A stretch of DNA of 64,000 nt, taken from Bolinopsis microptera. Lineage: Eukaryota > Ctenophora > Tentaculata > Lobata > Bolinopsidae. This document shows positions 1 to 14,000 of this stretch, piece by piece. The notes beneath the pieces were generated by a model that worked only from the letters and a program-made list of their open reading frames with translations, did no database searches and was not told where the DNA came from. The stretch lies in the NCBI RefSeq assembly GCF_026151205.1, contig NC_087084.1, positions 2,389,345-2,453,344 of the forward strand, in the 5' to 3' direction. The position numbers were made by a program, and so were the translations under genes. Every line of letters starts with the position of its first letter. Positions within the stretch are counted from its first letter, which is position 1.

Positions 1-265
1 TCCAAATAAAGCTATGATTGAACCACGAATTTGTCGCTAGTAGCAGTATACGAAGGAAGGTGGATTCCGGCTAGGATCGTTGGTGCTAACTGCTAAGTTA
101 TATATCATAACTTCAGCTAAAACTTCTGATAAAAAGCCTGTGACTAATACAGGTAGTCTCTCGACACGAAACTTTTTTTAAAAGTATACTGTAAACATTA
201 ATATTTGAACATCATCTGGGAATGTTAAAAAAACAACTACATAATTAAAATAAACATTAAATTAG

Positions 266-1396
266 TAATGTTTTAGTTTAGAGTGAGACTTACTGTTGCA
301 AGTAATTAGTGACGTTTTGCAGTTAACAATTAAAGTTGGACTTACTGTTGCACGTAATAAGTAATGTTTTGCAGTAAACAATTAAAGTTGGACTTACTGT
401 TGCAAGTAATAAGTAATGTTTTGCAGTTAACAATTAAAGTTGGACTTACTGTTGCACGTAATAAGTAATGTTTTGCAGTTAACAATTAAAGTTGGACTTA
501 CTGTTGCAAGTAATAAGTAATGTTTTGCAGTAAACAATTAAAGTTGGACTTATTGTTGCAAGTAATTAGTAATGTTTTGAAGTTAACAATTAAAGTTAAA
601 CTTATTGTTGCAAGTAATAAGTAATGTTTTGCAGTAAACAATTAAAGTTGGACTTATTGTTGCAAGTAATTAGTAATGTTTTGAAGTTAACAATTAAAGT
701 TAAACTTATTGTTGCAAGTAATAAGTAATGTTTTGCAGTGAACAATTAAAGTTGGACTTACTGTTGCACGTAATAAGTAATGTTTTGCAGTTAACAATTA
801 AAGTTGGACTTACTGTTGCACGTAATTAGTAATGTTTTGCAGTTAACAATTAAAGTTGGACTTACTGTTGCAAGTAATTAGTAATGTTTTGCAGTAAACA
901 ATTAAAGTTGGACTTACTGTTGCACGTAATTAGTAATGTTTTGAAGTTAACAATTAAAGTTAAACTTATTGTTGCAAGTAATAAGTAATGTTTTGCAGTA
1001 AACAATTAAAGTTGGACTTACTGTTGCACGTAATAAGTAATGTTTTGCAGTTAACAATTAAAGTTGGACTTACTGTTGCACGTAATAAGTAATGTTTTGC
1101 AGTAAACAATTAAAGTTGGACTTACTGTTGCACGTAATAAGTAATGTTTTGCAGTTAACAATTAAAGTTGGACTTACTGTTGCACGTAATAAGTAATGTT
1201 TTGCAGTTAACAATTAAAGTTGGACTTATTGTTGCACGTAATAAGTAATGTTTTGCAGTAAACAATTAAAGTTGGACTTACTGTTGCACGTAATAAGTAA
1301 TGTTTTGCAGTTAACAATTAAAGTTGGACTTACTGTTGCACGTAATTAGTAATGTTTTGCAGTAAACAATTAAAGTTGGACTTACTGTTGCACGTT
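266..1396 (-). repeat. 52-bp minisatellite (~21 copies) carrying the 5' splice site of PLXDC exon 10
   Basis: The unit period is 52 bp (for example 361 to 413). On the minus strand each unit contains ACGTGCAACA followed by GTAAGTCCAAC; these are the last 10 nt of exon 10 and the start of its intron. The copy touching the exon is the genuine junction at 1386/1385. Units differ by a few substitutions (gcacg/gcaag, cttact/cttatt). Reading on into the intron meets TAA directly after the junction. Confidence 0.95.
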
Positions 1397-2015
1397 TGGG
1401 CACCAACTACAGTTAAATGTAGTCTCTAACGTTGCACAAGCTGCACAACTCTGTGCGGTGGCGCAAGCTGAAATTATTATAAATTAATAATTTAAATTTA
1501 ATACTTAATATATATAAAGCAAATCATTTTTTTTTTCAAGCCTCATATTTCTTCGTGTCCAAAGGCAACACATTATTATAAATTTTAAAAATTAGAATAT
1601 TCCGCTGTTGTCAAAGCTGTCTCGACATAGTTGTCATACATTTAGAAGTGCCAACACTAAATTTCGACAACTACCTATTTTCCATAATGTGTTGTGAAAA
1701 ATTTCAAAGATGCGTCGATTGTTTCTAAAAGTTGGATGTCGAAAATGCAGACGTACGACAGTCGACACCTCGTATTTTTTTGCCATGTACAATATTCTAT
1801 AATATATTCATTAAATTGCGTAATCTTAAAGTTAATATGCTGTCTGAATTCTGAAAAGATTTTCGATTTTGTGACCCTCAAGATTGCTTGACAGTACATT
1901 AATTGTAGATTTAACTTACTGGTGAGAGCGTTGAGCATAACTTCGGAGCCCACCGTTATGTGCTCAAACGGTACATCAACTTTGTGGTATTCGTGGATAT
2001 AGGTCACCGTCATAC
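1386..2015 (-). CDS. PLXDC: PLXDC gene exons 9-10: end of plexin-like domain and start of PSI domain
   Basis: Exon 9 (2015-1920) encodes MTVTYIHEYHKVDVPFEHI and onward to LNALT. Exon 10 (1467-1386) encodes TCATAQSCAACATLETTFNC, then SWCPNVQ; the spacing of these six cysteines is that of the PSI (plexin-semaphorin-integrin) module of PLXDC proteins. Exon 10 ends phase 2 at CAACA then GTAAGT. Both exons have one edge copied into an adjacent array: the exon 9 acceptor side (2,040-2,873) and the exon 10 donor side (266-1,396). Confidence 0.9.
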
Positions 2016-5000
2016 CTGTAGTTATTGCCGGTCACTTATACTGACAATACTATACACAGTACACTATACACACTCAACACAGTACACTATACCTCTAAAC
2101 ACAGTCCACTATACACAGTACACTATACACAATACACTATACACAATACACTGCAAACGGTACATCAACTTTGTGGTATTCGTGGATACAGGTCACCGTC
2201 ATACCTGTAGTTCAGATGTTATTATACACAGTACACTATACACAGTACACTATACACAGTACACTATACACAGTACACTATACACTGCAAACGGTACATC
2301 AACTTTGTGGTATTCGTGGATATAGGTCACCGTCATACCTGTAGTTCAGATGTTATTATACACAGTACACTATACACAGTACACTATACACAGTACACTA
2401 TATAATATATACACAGTACACTATACACTGCAAACGGTACATAAACGTTGTGGTATTCGTGGATATAGGTCACCGTCATACCTGTAGTTCAGATGTTATT
2501 ATACACAGTACACTATACACAGTACACTATACACAGTACACTATATAATATATACACAGTACACTATACACTGCAAACGGTACATCAACTTTGTGGTATT
2601 CGTGGATATAGGTCACCGTCATACCTGTAGTTCAGATGTTATTATACACAGTACACTATACACAGTACACTATACACAGTACAGTATATATATATACACA
2701 GTACACTATACACTGCAAACGGTACATCAACTTTGTGGTATTCGTGGATATAGGTCACCGTCATACCTGTAGTTCAGATGTTATTATACACAGTACACTA
2801 TACACAGTACACTATACACAGTACACTATATATATACACAGTACACTATACACTGCAAACGGTACATCAACTTTGTGGTATTCGCGGATGAACTATTCCA
2901 GATGTTATTGGCTCAAGAAAAAGGAGTATCAAGAATATTAAACTACTTTCACTAGAACAATGTAATATTTGTTTTAATATTTTTAATTATCGATGATACA
3001 ACTAAACACTTGACTGATATATGGATAATATCCGGTTGGAAGAGACAAGGACAAATGAAACAAGGAAGTTAGGAGTAAGGGCAAATTTTCGGCGTCAACG
3101 CCATCTTCAGGCTCAAATTATTTGTTATATAGTAGTGTTGAAAGTATTAATACTTTCAACACTACTATATAACATATAATATCAGTATTTCAATCATGAG
3201 ACTAATAAACAGCGAACTACTCCGTTATTTGAAACACTTCACTCTTGATACGTTAGTCTTGGTAGAACAATAGAATCACCACCAATATCATTACAAGAAA
3301 TATTGTAGAGAATTGTTAAAGTGTATGTACCATGTTTGGTGTCCTATGCATACACTCCTTGATAGTTATCTTGATCTAGTATCTTTGTTTCACACAATAG
3401 AGCATAAGTTTTGTGGTTTATCCACTGGGCTTAGAGTTTGTGTTTAAGCTACCAAATTTTATTATTTTTATTATTACAAGAAATATTGTAGAGAATTGTT
3501 AAAGTGTATCATGTACCATGTTGATAGGTGAAAATTCTGTTTCTTCCTCCACTAGCGAGCTCAACAAATGAAACAAGCAGTTAATCACACAAAAATATTT
3601 TCGATGGTCTACATCTTCATCAGTTCTCAAATTATTTGTTATATAGTAGTGTTGAAAGTATGTACCATGTTTGGTGTCGACCTCGTAGAATGCTTCAGAA
3701 ATTCCAATCTTAACGTAATGAGAGTCATCATCAATACTGTCTACTGAGAAAGGGACCTGAAAATAGCATTAAGTTGTTTAAATAGTAAGTAAGAAGATTG
3801 ATTACAAACATTCTTTGTCGGCAAATTTAGACTAACTTGATTATTATCAACTGAAAATATTCATAATAATTCTCGGATTAGAAATCTAACCTGAGCACTC
3901 GACTGGAGAATAGCATTAAGTTGTTTAAATTTTAATATAACCTATTTGATTGTTTTAAAAACTATCTAATGCTTTAATGCATACCAAAACTAAAATGAAT
4001 CAACATAATATTATAAAGGACTCAATTTGAACCCTGGACAGCTTGTCAAGTACATCGTTTAATAGAACTCATGAACATGTAGCTAAATTATCTTTTTCAT
4101 TAATTCTTAGGATTCTTCTTACTCAGTTATTTTATAAACAGAAATTATTAGAATAATTGTAATTCCTTTGTAAGTAATGAATGCCTTTTGTATAATACTG
4201 TAAATAGATTCTTATAACGTTTATTGCACTTCGCTATAATATAATAACATTAATTTAATAACATTAATATAATAAGATTAATTTCATTTCAGACATAAAC
4301 GAAACCTCTCTATTACATAAATTATTACATAAATTATAATCTTTTATCGACGTTGTAAGAAGATTGATTAAAAACATTCTTTGTCGGAAAACTTAGACTA
4401 ACTTGATTATTATCAAGTTCTGAAAATATTCACAATAATTCTCGGATTAGAAATCTATAGTTCAAAAATTAATTGTACGTTCCGTCATTACTATTATTAG
4501 CACTTATAAGTGGCATAACAATTAAGCAGTTTTATATAATTCGTGATTTACTTTCTCGTTAAAAAGTAACTCCAACGAGAATAATCAGTTGCAGTCCTAA
4601 TTGTTTAATTGTTTAATTGTTTAACTATTTAATGCTTCAAACGGTTTATATGATAAATCATCAAATAAAATTATTCACGATTAATATTGGCCGAAAATCT
4701 GTCACTTGCAAATAATTTAATCACTCTTTAGTCTTCATAATGCTATTATATAATGCATCGATAATCCACATAAAAATAAAGTTCAAGGAAGGGTTAAAAT
4801 ATTGTTATTAATTACTGAAACAATCAGAGATGACTATTAGCAACTAGTTTACTCAATTAGATAATTTGAATACAAATAATCTACGTATAATGTAATTATC
4901 ATGCATATTAACTTATTAAAAAGGGATTACAATAGCCGTAACTCACCTGTTTGTAAGCAAAAATAATGTCACCGTTGATGTACAATTGTGCTTGGAAACT

Positions 5001-8000
5001 GAACGGCATATCTGAAAGGTTTCGCTGATTAATTTCTAAGACGTGTGCATTTTGCAACTAAACCATGTCCATATAATGGCTATAATATAATAATTGTATA
5101 ATGTAAATAACTGCATTTTATCTCTGTTATCTTTGTTACATGTGAACTCATATTAATTAAACCAAGCTGCTGCCTGCTTTTTAAGCTGGGGAGAAGCAAT
5201 GATGGTAAAAAACTCGGTGGGCTAAAAACTGTTGATCAGTGTAATGTCCAGTTACAAACACTATCTGACCATCAATAATTAAGTTCTGTAATCTGTAAAT
5301 CTATATTTTAAACGATAAGAAAATGGTACCTTTCTCTGCATTTGGATCGTTAGGATTACGATGAGAGTGCACGTACACATTATCCCACTGTACAATCGCT
5401 CGTGTATCTGAAGTATTATTATGTAACAACTAACAGTAATTAAATAATAGTAAATTAAATTAATAGTAATTAAATAGCCACAATGACGTACCAGAACGTA
5501 AGACTTTCCTTATCTTCAACTATTTCCTTATTTTCAACTACATATTTCCATATCTTCCATATTTCCCCCATTTTTTTCAAATTTGCAGCTTTTTAGAATC
5601 CCAAATAGGTACAAAGCGTTAGCTGACGTTGAGTATAAAAATGTCAGTACTGAGCTGATGGTATTAATTAACAATACTCTTGTGAAATGTGAACCCCTAA
5701 CTCCCAAATGTAATTCATCCTTTATACACGCGGCCCTTCTAGGTAACCAAAGTCCCCCCCCCCCCCCGTCTTCTCCCATACGAGCGGTGTTTGGGCGGCA
5801 GAAGGATAGCTAAGAAAGATTCTTGCAGCCTGCAGCAGAACTGAAGAACAAAGTAAGATCATTCATTGATCTCACCGTGGAGTGTGCCATCTCCGCACTA
5901 ATCCACTTTAAAGTATGGAGCACGAGACTCTCATGGCGAGAGATTTGGTATAGTGATGCGAAAACTATTCTTCTACCACCTTTTTTTGCCTCTTATAGCG
6001 TTGAGAATATTATAACTTAAAAAGGGGTTTCTAATGAAGTTATTGTTATTAAGGGGGAGGGGAGGGGGCGGTGGGGGCCGGGGGGGTCTTAAGTCATTGC
6101 AAGTTGCAACTAACACTTTTCCAGCTTGTATACCAACATTTTTTGTTTACGAGATTGGCCCCGGGTCCGGGACACTAAGGCGCGAAACTCTTGTAACTCT
6201 TCTAAGCTTCTAGAGTATTTATCAATATCGATCGAAAATACGAGAATTTGTACATCGTAGGGTCCTGTTTCATAGGGCGCCGCCCTAGAGTCTCACACCC
6301 TAGAGTCTCACGCCCTTGAGCCCTAGAGTCTCACTCCCTAGAGTGCCACACCCTATACTTAAAGTTACGCCCTTGAGTCCGGACCCCAATAATAACGGTT
6401 AACGAACATTTACAAAGCCCGTAAAATAAAGCATGATTATTGTCGATAATTATACATTTTCAACAATATAAATGACAAAAATATTCATTATGAAATGATA
6501 TTCACATAATATCATATTATGTGAATATCGTATAATATGTTCAATGACTTTAAATGACAATGTTATACAGTACTGACTATATTATAAGAATAGTGATTGC
6601 ACAGATCAGCAGATCCGTGCACGATATTACATGGCTAACAATAACAGCTGTCTTATGGGTTGCGAGTGTATGTTTAATAAGTAGCCTCTTTATTATCGTA
6701 AAAGCCAGTAAGGCATAATATAAAGCTTTATAAACATGTGACTGTATGGTATACATAATGATACATTAATATAGTATTGCACCGTATCACAAGTCATACA
6801 TTACGCGCCCATATTTTTGCACAAAGATCCTTATTATAAGACCTTTACAATTCCACTGCAACTATTACATGGCTCTATAAGTAAAGTGTCCAGTGTCCAC
6901 TACACCAAGTACAGGAAGTGTGTTCCCATTAGTACTGATAACCAGGGAGGTCTTTTAATAGATAATACCACTGTGTAGACTCAACTATCACGTGACGTCA
7001 CGTGATAATGGTCACGTGACGTCACGTGATAATGGTCACATGACTGTCCGCGTGTAATGTTTTAACGACCACAGCACACATATTATAAAACACGCTCACT
7101 TAGACTTATATACAGCGTGTGGGATGCAACAGAACGTTACCGTGATAACACAAAGGCAGGTTAATGGTATTTAAAGAATGTGTGAGGTCTGATCATGGTA
7201 CAACCCCAGCTTGTCATGTCAGAGAATAGAACATTATCTCTTGAAAGAGACTTTTATTTAACGTAAACTGTTTCGTTCCATAGGAAGATACTGTAGAGGC
7301 CTCATGTAGCCTCCAGGCTCGACAAACCCCGACACACCCCGACATATCCCGACAAACCCAGACATATCCCGACAGACCCCGACAAACCCCGACGTGTCGA
7401 GATATGTCGAAATATGTCGGGCCCACCGGCTACATAAGGCCTCTGTAGCAAAAGAAACATCAGATACAGCTATCATAGGGTATCATATCATATAGAGCCT
7501 CTAGGACTCCAGCAGGAGCTATTCGACTGCGGCCAAATGGTCAACTCCAAGCGTGCTATTGTGTTAAGTCACATGACACACCTAAGCGCACGAAGGTGAC
7601 ATGAATGCTCATTCAAATACTCAGTCTCATCGGGTCCAATGACTCCTCAATTATTCATTTCTCGCTGTTCATGAACTGTCTCTAAACAAAGAGAAATAAC
7701 TCGTGTTATGTGCCTTCTCGGGTACTCGGGCCTATCCATCTGTTACAGCCAACTCTTATTCAAAGAGTTTCTATGTATTTTATAGTTGTTCCACATAATA
7801 AGGAGAATACAACATATTTTAATGCTCTACATGTGTACAGTTGTGATGATCGTTAGCTGACGTTTGATATGAAATGGACAAGTCAGTAATGATGGTATGT
7901 AGATGGTATGTAATAATAGTACTATGTTTACAGTATGTACTGAAGGGGTATCCTAAGAAGTTTCTTGAAATTTTAACAGGTACCCCTCCTCATTTAACCC

Positions 8001-11000
8001 TCAATCAAGTTTCCTATCATTCGGCTGAGTCGACCGAGGAGATCGCATAGATCAATTGGATCCTTAGCTACTCCCTAGACTAGACCTGACACTGGGATTC
8101 GAACCCTGGACCTTCAAGGCGGATGCTATAACCACTAGGCCACCTAGCCTATGAAGAATGTAGATGGTATGTAGATTGTCACCAGCGGGTCACCTCGAGA
8201 TACGTCGTTTTCATAATGTACACTCGACTAGTGACTACCATCAACACACATGTAAAGTTACACACAGTTCCTTATTGCTCTATATTTGAGTGCCTTATTT
8301 CTTTACTTATCGTGGAAGAGGACCTATTGACATCACGTGATAATGGTCACGTGATGGTACACAAACACTAGCGGACAGTATATTATTGTGTATAGTTTAC
8401 AGTGTATTATTGTGTATAGTTTAAAGTAAACATGGTTCTCATTGACAAACGTTACACTGGGGCGCACGTGACAATTGCTCGCAGATGTGATTGGTAGTTG
8501 TTACAGTGTGGGGTACGCTGATTGGTTAAAAACACTGCCCAGTGCAGGGTGGTTAAAAAGTGGGTTTATTAAATACAAAACATTGTGGAGCTAAGATCGT
8601 GTTACAAGGGTTAAGTGGCAAGTTGGTCACGTGGTTAGTGGCAAGTTAGTCACGTGGTTATATTAGTGGCAAGTTGGTCACGTGGTTAGTGGCAAGTTGG
8701 TCACTATAATGCCGTTTTAGAACCAAGTTCATTGGGTCAACAAAACGTGTTTACAATGAGATCCTCATTATGAGACCCATTTAACAGGGGAGCTTCCCTG
8801 ACACATGATCTCCAGGTGAAGTTCGACATCTTGTTCATCAAATCAATGCTGGAAAACTGCAAATGTTCACATGCCCAGCACCTACTTTTAAAAGGAGGTG
8901 TGCGAGATGACGGTACTCATATACAGGCCGCAGAATGAGGTATGCGAAATGACGGTACTCATATACAGGCCGCAGAATGAGGTGTGCGAGATGACAGTTC
9001 TCATATACAGGCCGCAGAATGAGGTGTGCGAGATGACAGTTCTCATATACAGGCCGCAGAATGAGGTGTGCGAGATGACAGTTCTCATATACAGGCCGCA
9101 GAATGAGGTGTGCGAGATGACAGTTCTCATATACAGGCCGCAGAATGAGGTGTGCGAGATGACAGTTCTCATATACAGGCCGCAGAATGAGGTGTGCGAG
9201 ATGACAGTTCTCATATACAGGCCGCAGAATGAGGTATGCGAGATGACAGTTCTCATATACATGCCGCAGAATGAGGTGTGCGAGATGACGGTACTCATAT
9301 ACAGGCCGCAGAATGAGGTGTGCGAGATGACAGTTCTCATATACAGGCCGCAGAATGAGGTATGCGAGATGACAGTTCTCATATACAGGCCGCAGAATGA
9401 GGTGTGCGGCAGAATGAGGTGTGCGAGATGACAGTTCTCATATACAGGCCGCAGAATGAGGTGCGCGAGATGACAGTTCTCATATACAGGCCGCAGAATG
9501 AGGTATGCGAGATGACAGTTCTCATATACAGGCCGCAGAATGAGGTGTGCGAGATGACGGTACTCATATACAGGCCGCAGAATGAGGTGTGCGAGATGAC
9601 AGTTCTCATATACAGGCCGCAGAATGAGGTATGCGAGATGACAGTTCTCATATACAGGCCGCAGAATGAGGTGTGCGAGATGACAGTTCTCATATACAGG
9701 CCGCAGAATGAGGTGTGCGAGATGACAGTTCTCATATACAGGCCGCAGAATGAGGTGTGCGAGATGACAGTACTCATATACAGGCCGCAGAATGAGGTGT
9801 GCGAGATGACGGTACTCATATACAGGCCGCAGAATGAGGTGTGCGAGATGACAGTTCTCATATACAGGCCGCAGAATGAGGTGTGCGAGATGACAGTTCT
9901 CATATACAGGCCGCAGAATGAGGTGTGTGAGATGACGGTACTCATATACAGGCCGCAGAATGAGGTGTGCGAGATGACAGTTCTCATATACAGGCCGCAG
10001 AATGAGGTGTGCGAGATGACAGTACTCATATACAGGCCGCAGAATGAGGTGTGCGAGATGACAGTTCTCATATACAGGCCGCAGAATGAGGTGTGCGAGA
10101 TGACAGTTCTCATATACAGGCCGCAGAATGAGGTGTGCGAGATGACGGTACTCATATACAGGCCGCAGAATGAGGTGTGCGAGATGACAGTTCTCATATA
10201 CAGGCCGCAGAATGAGGTGTGCGAGATGACAGTTCTCATATACAGGCCGCAGAATGAGGTGTGCGAGATGACAGTACTCATATACAGGCCGCAGAATGAG
10301 GTGTGCGAGATGACGGTACTCATATACAGGCCGCAGAATGAGGTGTGCGAGATGACAGTTCTCATATACAGGCCGCAGAATGAGGTGTGCGAGATGACAG
10401 TTCTCATATACAGGCCGCAGAATGAGGTGTGCGAGATGACAGTTCTCATATACAGGCCGCAGAATGAGGTGTGCGAGATGACAGTACTCATATACAGGCC
10501 GCAGAATGAGGTGTATGAGATGACAGTTCTCATATACAGGCCGCAGAATGAGGTGTGCGAGATGACGGTACTCATATACAGGCCGCAGAATGAGGTGTGC
10601 GAGATGACGGTACTCATATACAGGCCGCAGAATGAGGTATGCGAGATGACAGTTCTCATATACAGGCCGCAGAATGAGGTGTGCGAGATGACAGTTCTCA
10701 TATACAGGCCGCAGAATGAGGTGTGCGAGATGACAGTACTCATATACAGGCCGCAGAATGAGGTGTGCGAGATGACGGTACTCATATACAGGCCGCAGAA
10801 TGAGGTGTGCGAGATGACAGTTCTCATATACAGGCCGCAGAATGAGGTGTGCGAGATGACAGTTCTCATATACAGGCCGCAGAATGAGGTGTGCGAGATG
10901 ACGGTACTCATATACAGGCCGCAGAATGAGGTGTGCGAGATGACAGTTCTCATATACAGGCCGCAGAATGAGGTGTGCGAGATGACAGTTCTCATATACA

Positions 11001-14000
11001 GGCCGCAGAATGAGGTGTGCGAGATGACAGTTCTCATATACAGGCCGCAGAATGAGGTGTGCGAGATGACAGTTCTCATATACAGGCCGCAGAATGAGGT
11101 ATGCGAGATGACAGTTCTCATATACAGGCCGCAGAATGAGGTATGCGAGATGACGGTACTCATATACAGGCCGCAGAATGAGGTGTGCGAGATGACAGTT
11201 CTCATATACAGGCCGCAGAATGAGGTATGCGAGATGACGGTACTCATATACAGGCCGCAGAATGAGGTGTGCGAGATGACAGTTCTCATATACAGGCCGC
11301 AGAATGAGGTGTGCGAGATGACAGTTCTCATATACAGGCCGCAGAATGAGGTGTGCGAGATGACAGTTCTCATATACAGGCCGCAGAATGAGGTGTGCGA
11401 GATGACAGTACTCATATACAGGCCGCAGAATGAGGTGTGCGAGATGACAGTTCTCATATACAGGCCGCAGAATGAGGTGTGCGAGATGACAGTTCTCATA
11501 TACAGGCCGCAGAATGAGGTGTGCGAGATGACGGTACTCATATACAGGCCGCAGAATGAGGTGTGCGAGATGACAGTTCTCATATACAGGCCGCAGAATG
11601 AGGTGTGCGAGATGACGGTACTCATATACAGGCCGCAGAATGAGGTGTGCGAGATGACAGTTCTCATATACAGGCCGCAGAATGAGGTGTGCGAGATGAC
11701 AGTTCTCATATACAGGCCGCAGAATGAGGTATGCGAGATGACAGTTCTCATATACAGGCCGCAGAATGAGGTGTGCGAGATGACGGTACTCATATACAGG
11801 CCGCAGAATGAGGTGTGCGAGATGACAGTTCTCATATACAGGCCGCAGAATGAGGTGTGCGAGATGACAGTTCTCATATACAGGCCGCAGAATGAGGTAT
11901 GCGAGATGACAGTTCTCATATACAGGTCGCAGAATGAGGTGTGCGAGATGACAGTACTCATATACAGGCCGCAGAATGAGGTGTGCGAGATGACAGTTCT
12001 CATATACAGGCCGCAGAATGATGGGTACTACCCGATCCCAGTGTAACTAATTTGATCGACGATATCACGACAGGCCCTACAATTACAATCAGGATAGATC
12101 ATTAAGTAACGCAGTTATTGATGATATTATATACTAGTGTAACCCTACGGCTGAGACTTCACTATCGCAGTTGAATTTATGCAAAAGTATAAACCCGCCT
12201 ATTATATATTGAAAACACGCATAACATTGTCGTAATAAGCTTATAGTATTATCTTGCAGCTAACCTAATTATGATCCATGTACCAACGCTACATAATATG
12301 CAGTAATGGAAGAGAGAGCGAGGAGGGAGAAAATGTGAGCCATCTTGTGTCACATTTGTGGTACAAAACCATCAATAAATCTACTTACCACCGGCCGATG
12401 TTTTTTTAAAATTTTCTTATTGGCTTCGTCATAGTTTTGTCGAAACTATACCGAAAAAACCAGTCCCTTAACTCTTACCGTTTTCTTGATTAAGCCGCTC
12501 AGAAATTTCCCACATAAACACATACACACATACACACATACACACATACACACATACACACATACACACATACACACATACACACATACACACATACACA
12601 CATACACACATACACACATACACACATACACACACAACGATTTGTTGGGATTATTAGTATAGATACTGTATGTGTGCTGAAAACTACACAAAATTCTCTA
12701 CTAGATTTAATTGAAATTCTCCATCTCACAAGAAGACGTGTGGCATTAGAGGTTCTTTTTATTAAATTAATTTGGTTTTTACAATGAGTATTATATAATG
12801 AAACCTCGTACCTGGATGATATTATATTATATATAATGCACAGGTACTATATTTAAGTGAACTCTATTGTGATAGGAGACTTGTGTGACGTGGGTAGTGC
12901 TATTCGTAAAGCAGTATCAGACCTTTCTGAGTGATCAGCTGCATCAGCTGTATCTCATATTATTATACTGTTACATGTGAGCAGAGTATCACGTGACTGT
13001 GAGGATCTTATATAGCAGGGCACTGTATTTACATCTACCAATCTCAAGGTATTGTATGTTATATAGCAGGGCACTGTATTTACATCTACCAATCTCAAGG
13101 TATTGTATGTTATATAGCAGGGCACTGTATTTACATCTACCAATCTCAAGGTATTGTATGTTATATAGCAGGGCACTGTATTTACATCTACCAATCTCAA
13201 GGTATTGTATGTTATATAGCAGGGCACTGTATTTACATCTACCAATCTCAAGGTATTGTATGTTATATAGCAGGGCACTGTATTTACATCTACCAATCTC
13301 AAGGTATTGTATGTTATATAGCAGGGCACTGTATTTACATCTACCAATCTGGGGGGGGTGTAACCCAAAAAAACCCAATCCCAGTATGACCTTTTTCAGG
13401 GTAGGAGTTGGGTTTTTTTGGGTTTTTTACAAATTTTTCATTTGAAGGAAATAAAATCATGTAGGCACCTAGCAAAACAATTATCAGTACAACATCACTG
13501 TTGTGGTTCATCACTACAACATCACAATAGATATAATCGCTTAAATATCACCCAAAAGCAGTATTTTATTCACTGATGTGCTCAGAAGAAGTTGGCCATC
13601 CAGATATGATATCAGCCATATGTAATGCTCACTTCGATGGCCATGGCAAATTGAGTTAGTAGGGACGCAACTCACTGATGACCCCAACCCTGACCACAAC
13701 CGGTACGAGAGGAATAAAGCCTTTCTTCTCACCTTCACGATCTCTGTTTCCGTTTTCCTGATCATCCGCTTAACGAGAAACCATGCTCTATCTCCAACTG
13801 AAAGAATCTTGCAGTTACCATGGGCTGCATGATCACATGTGATATTAAGTGATATCTTCGCTTGTTTATGGCCCTGGAGTCGCTAAAATCTTGACTGGGA
13901 TGGCATTCGATCTCGCCCTCCATTGAGGCAAACCTCAACAGCCGTATCATGATGCAGAGCATCACCATCGCATACACAGTTACTATTTTCGCCCATTCCT

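Noticed and set aside
1-264. Next PLXDC exon at the left edge
   Set aside because: A CTTAGCAG acceptor-like site exists near 105, but no frame continuing the PSI domain could be read after it.
5534-6020. Short frames around 5.5-6.0 kb, one with a proline run
   Set aside because: They lie in an intron of the PLXDC gene, the proline run comes from a poly-C tract, and no splice context is seen.
8085-8152. Functional tRNA gene on the minus strand
   Set aside because: A and B boxes are present but the acceptor stem does not pair, and the unit continues into a SINE body with target duplications.
8898-12046. Open frames of 164-880 codons on both strands of the 42-bp array
   Set aside because: A period divisible by three with no stop opens both strands automatically. 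There is no start context, splice signal or flanking coding sequence, and the array lies inside an intron of a phase-consistent gene.
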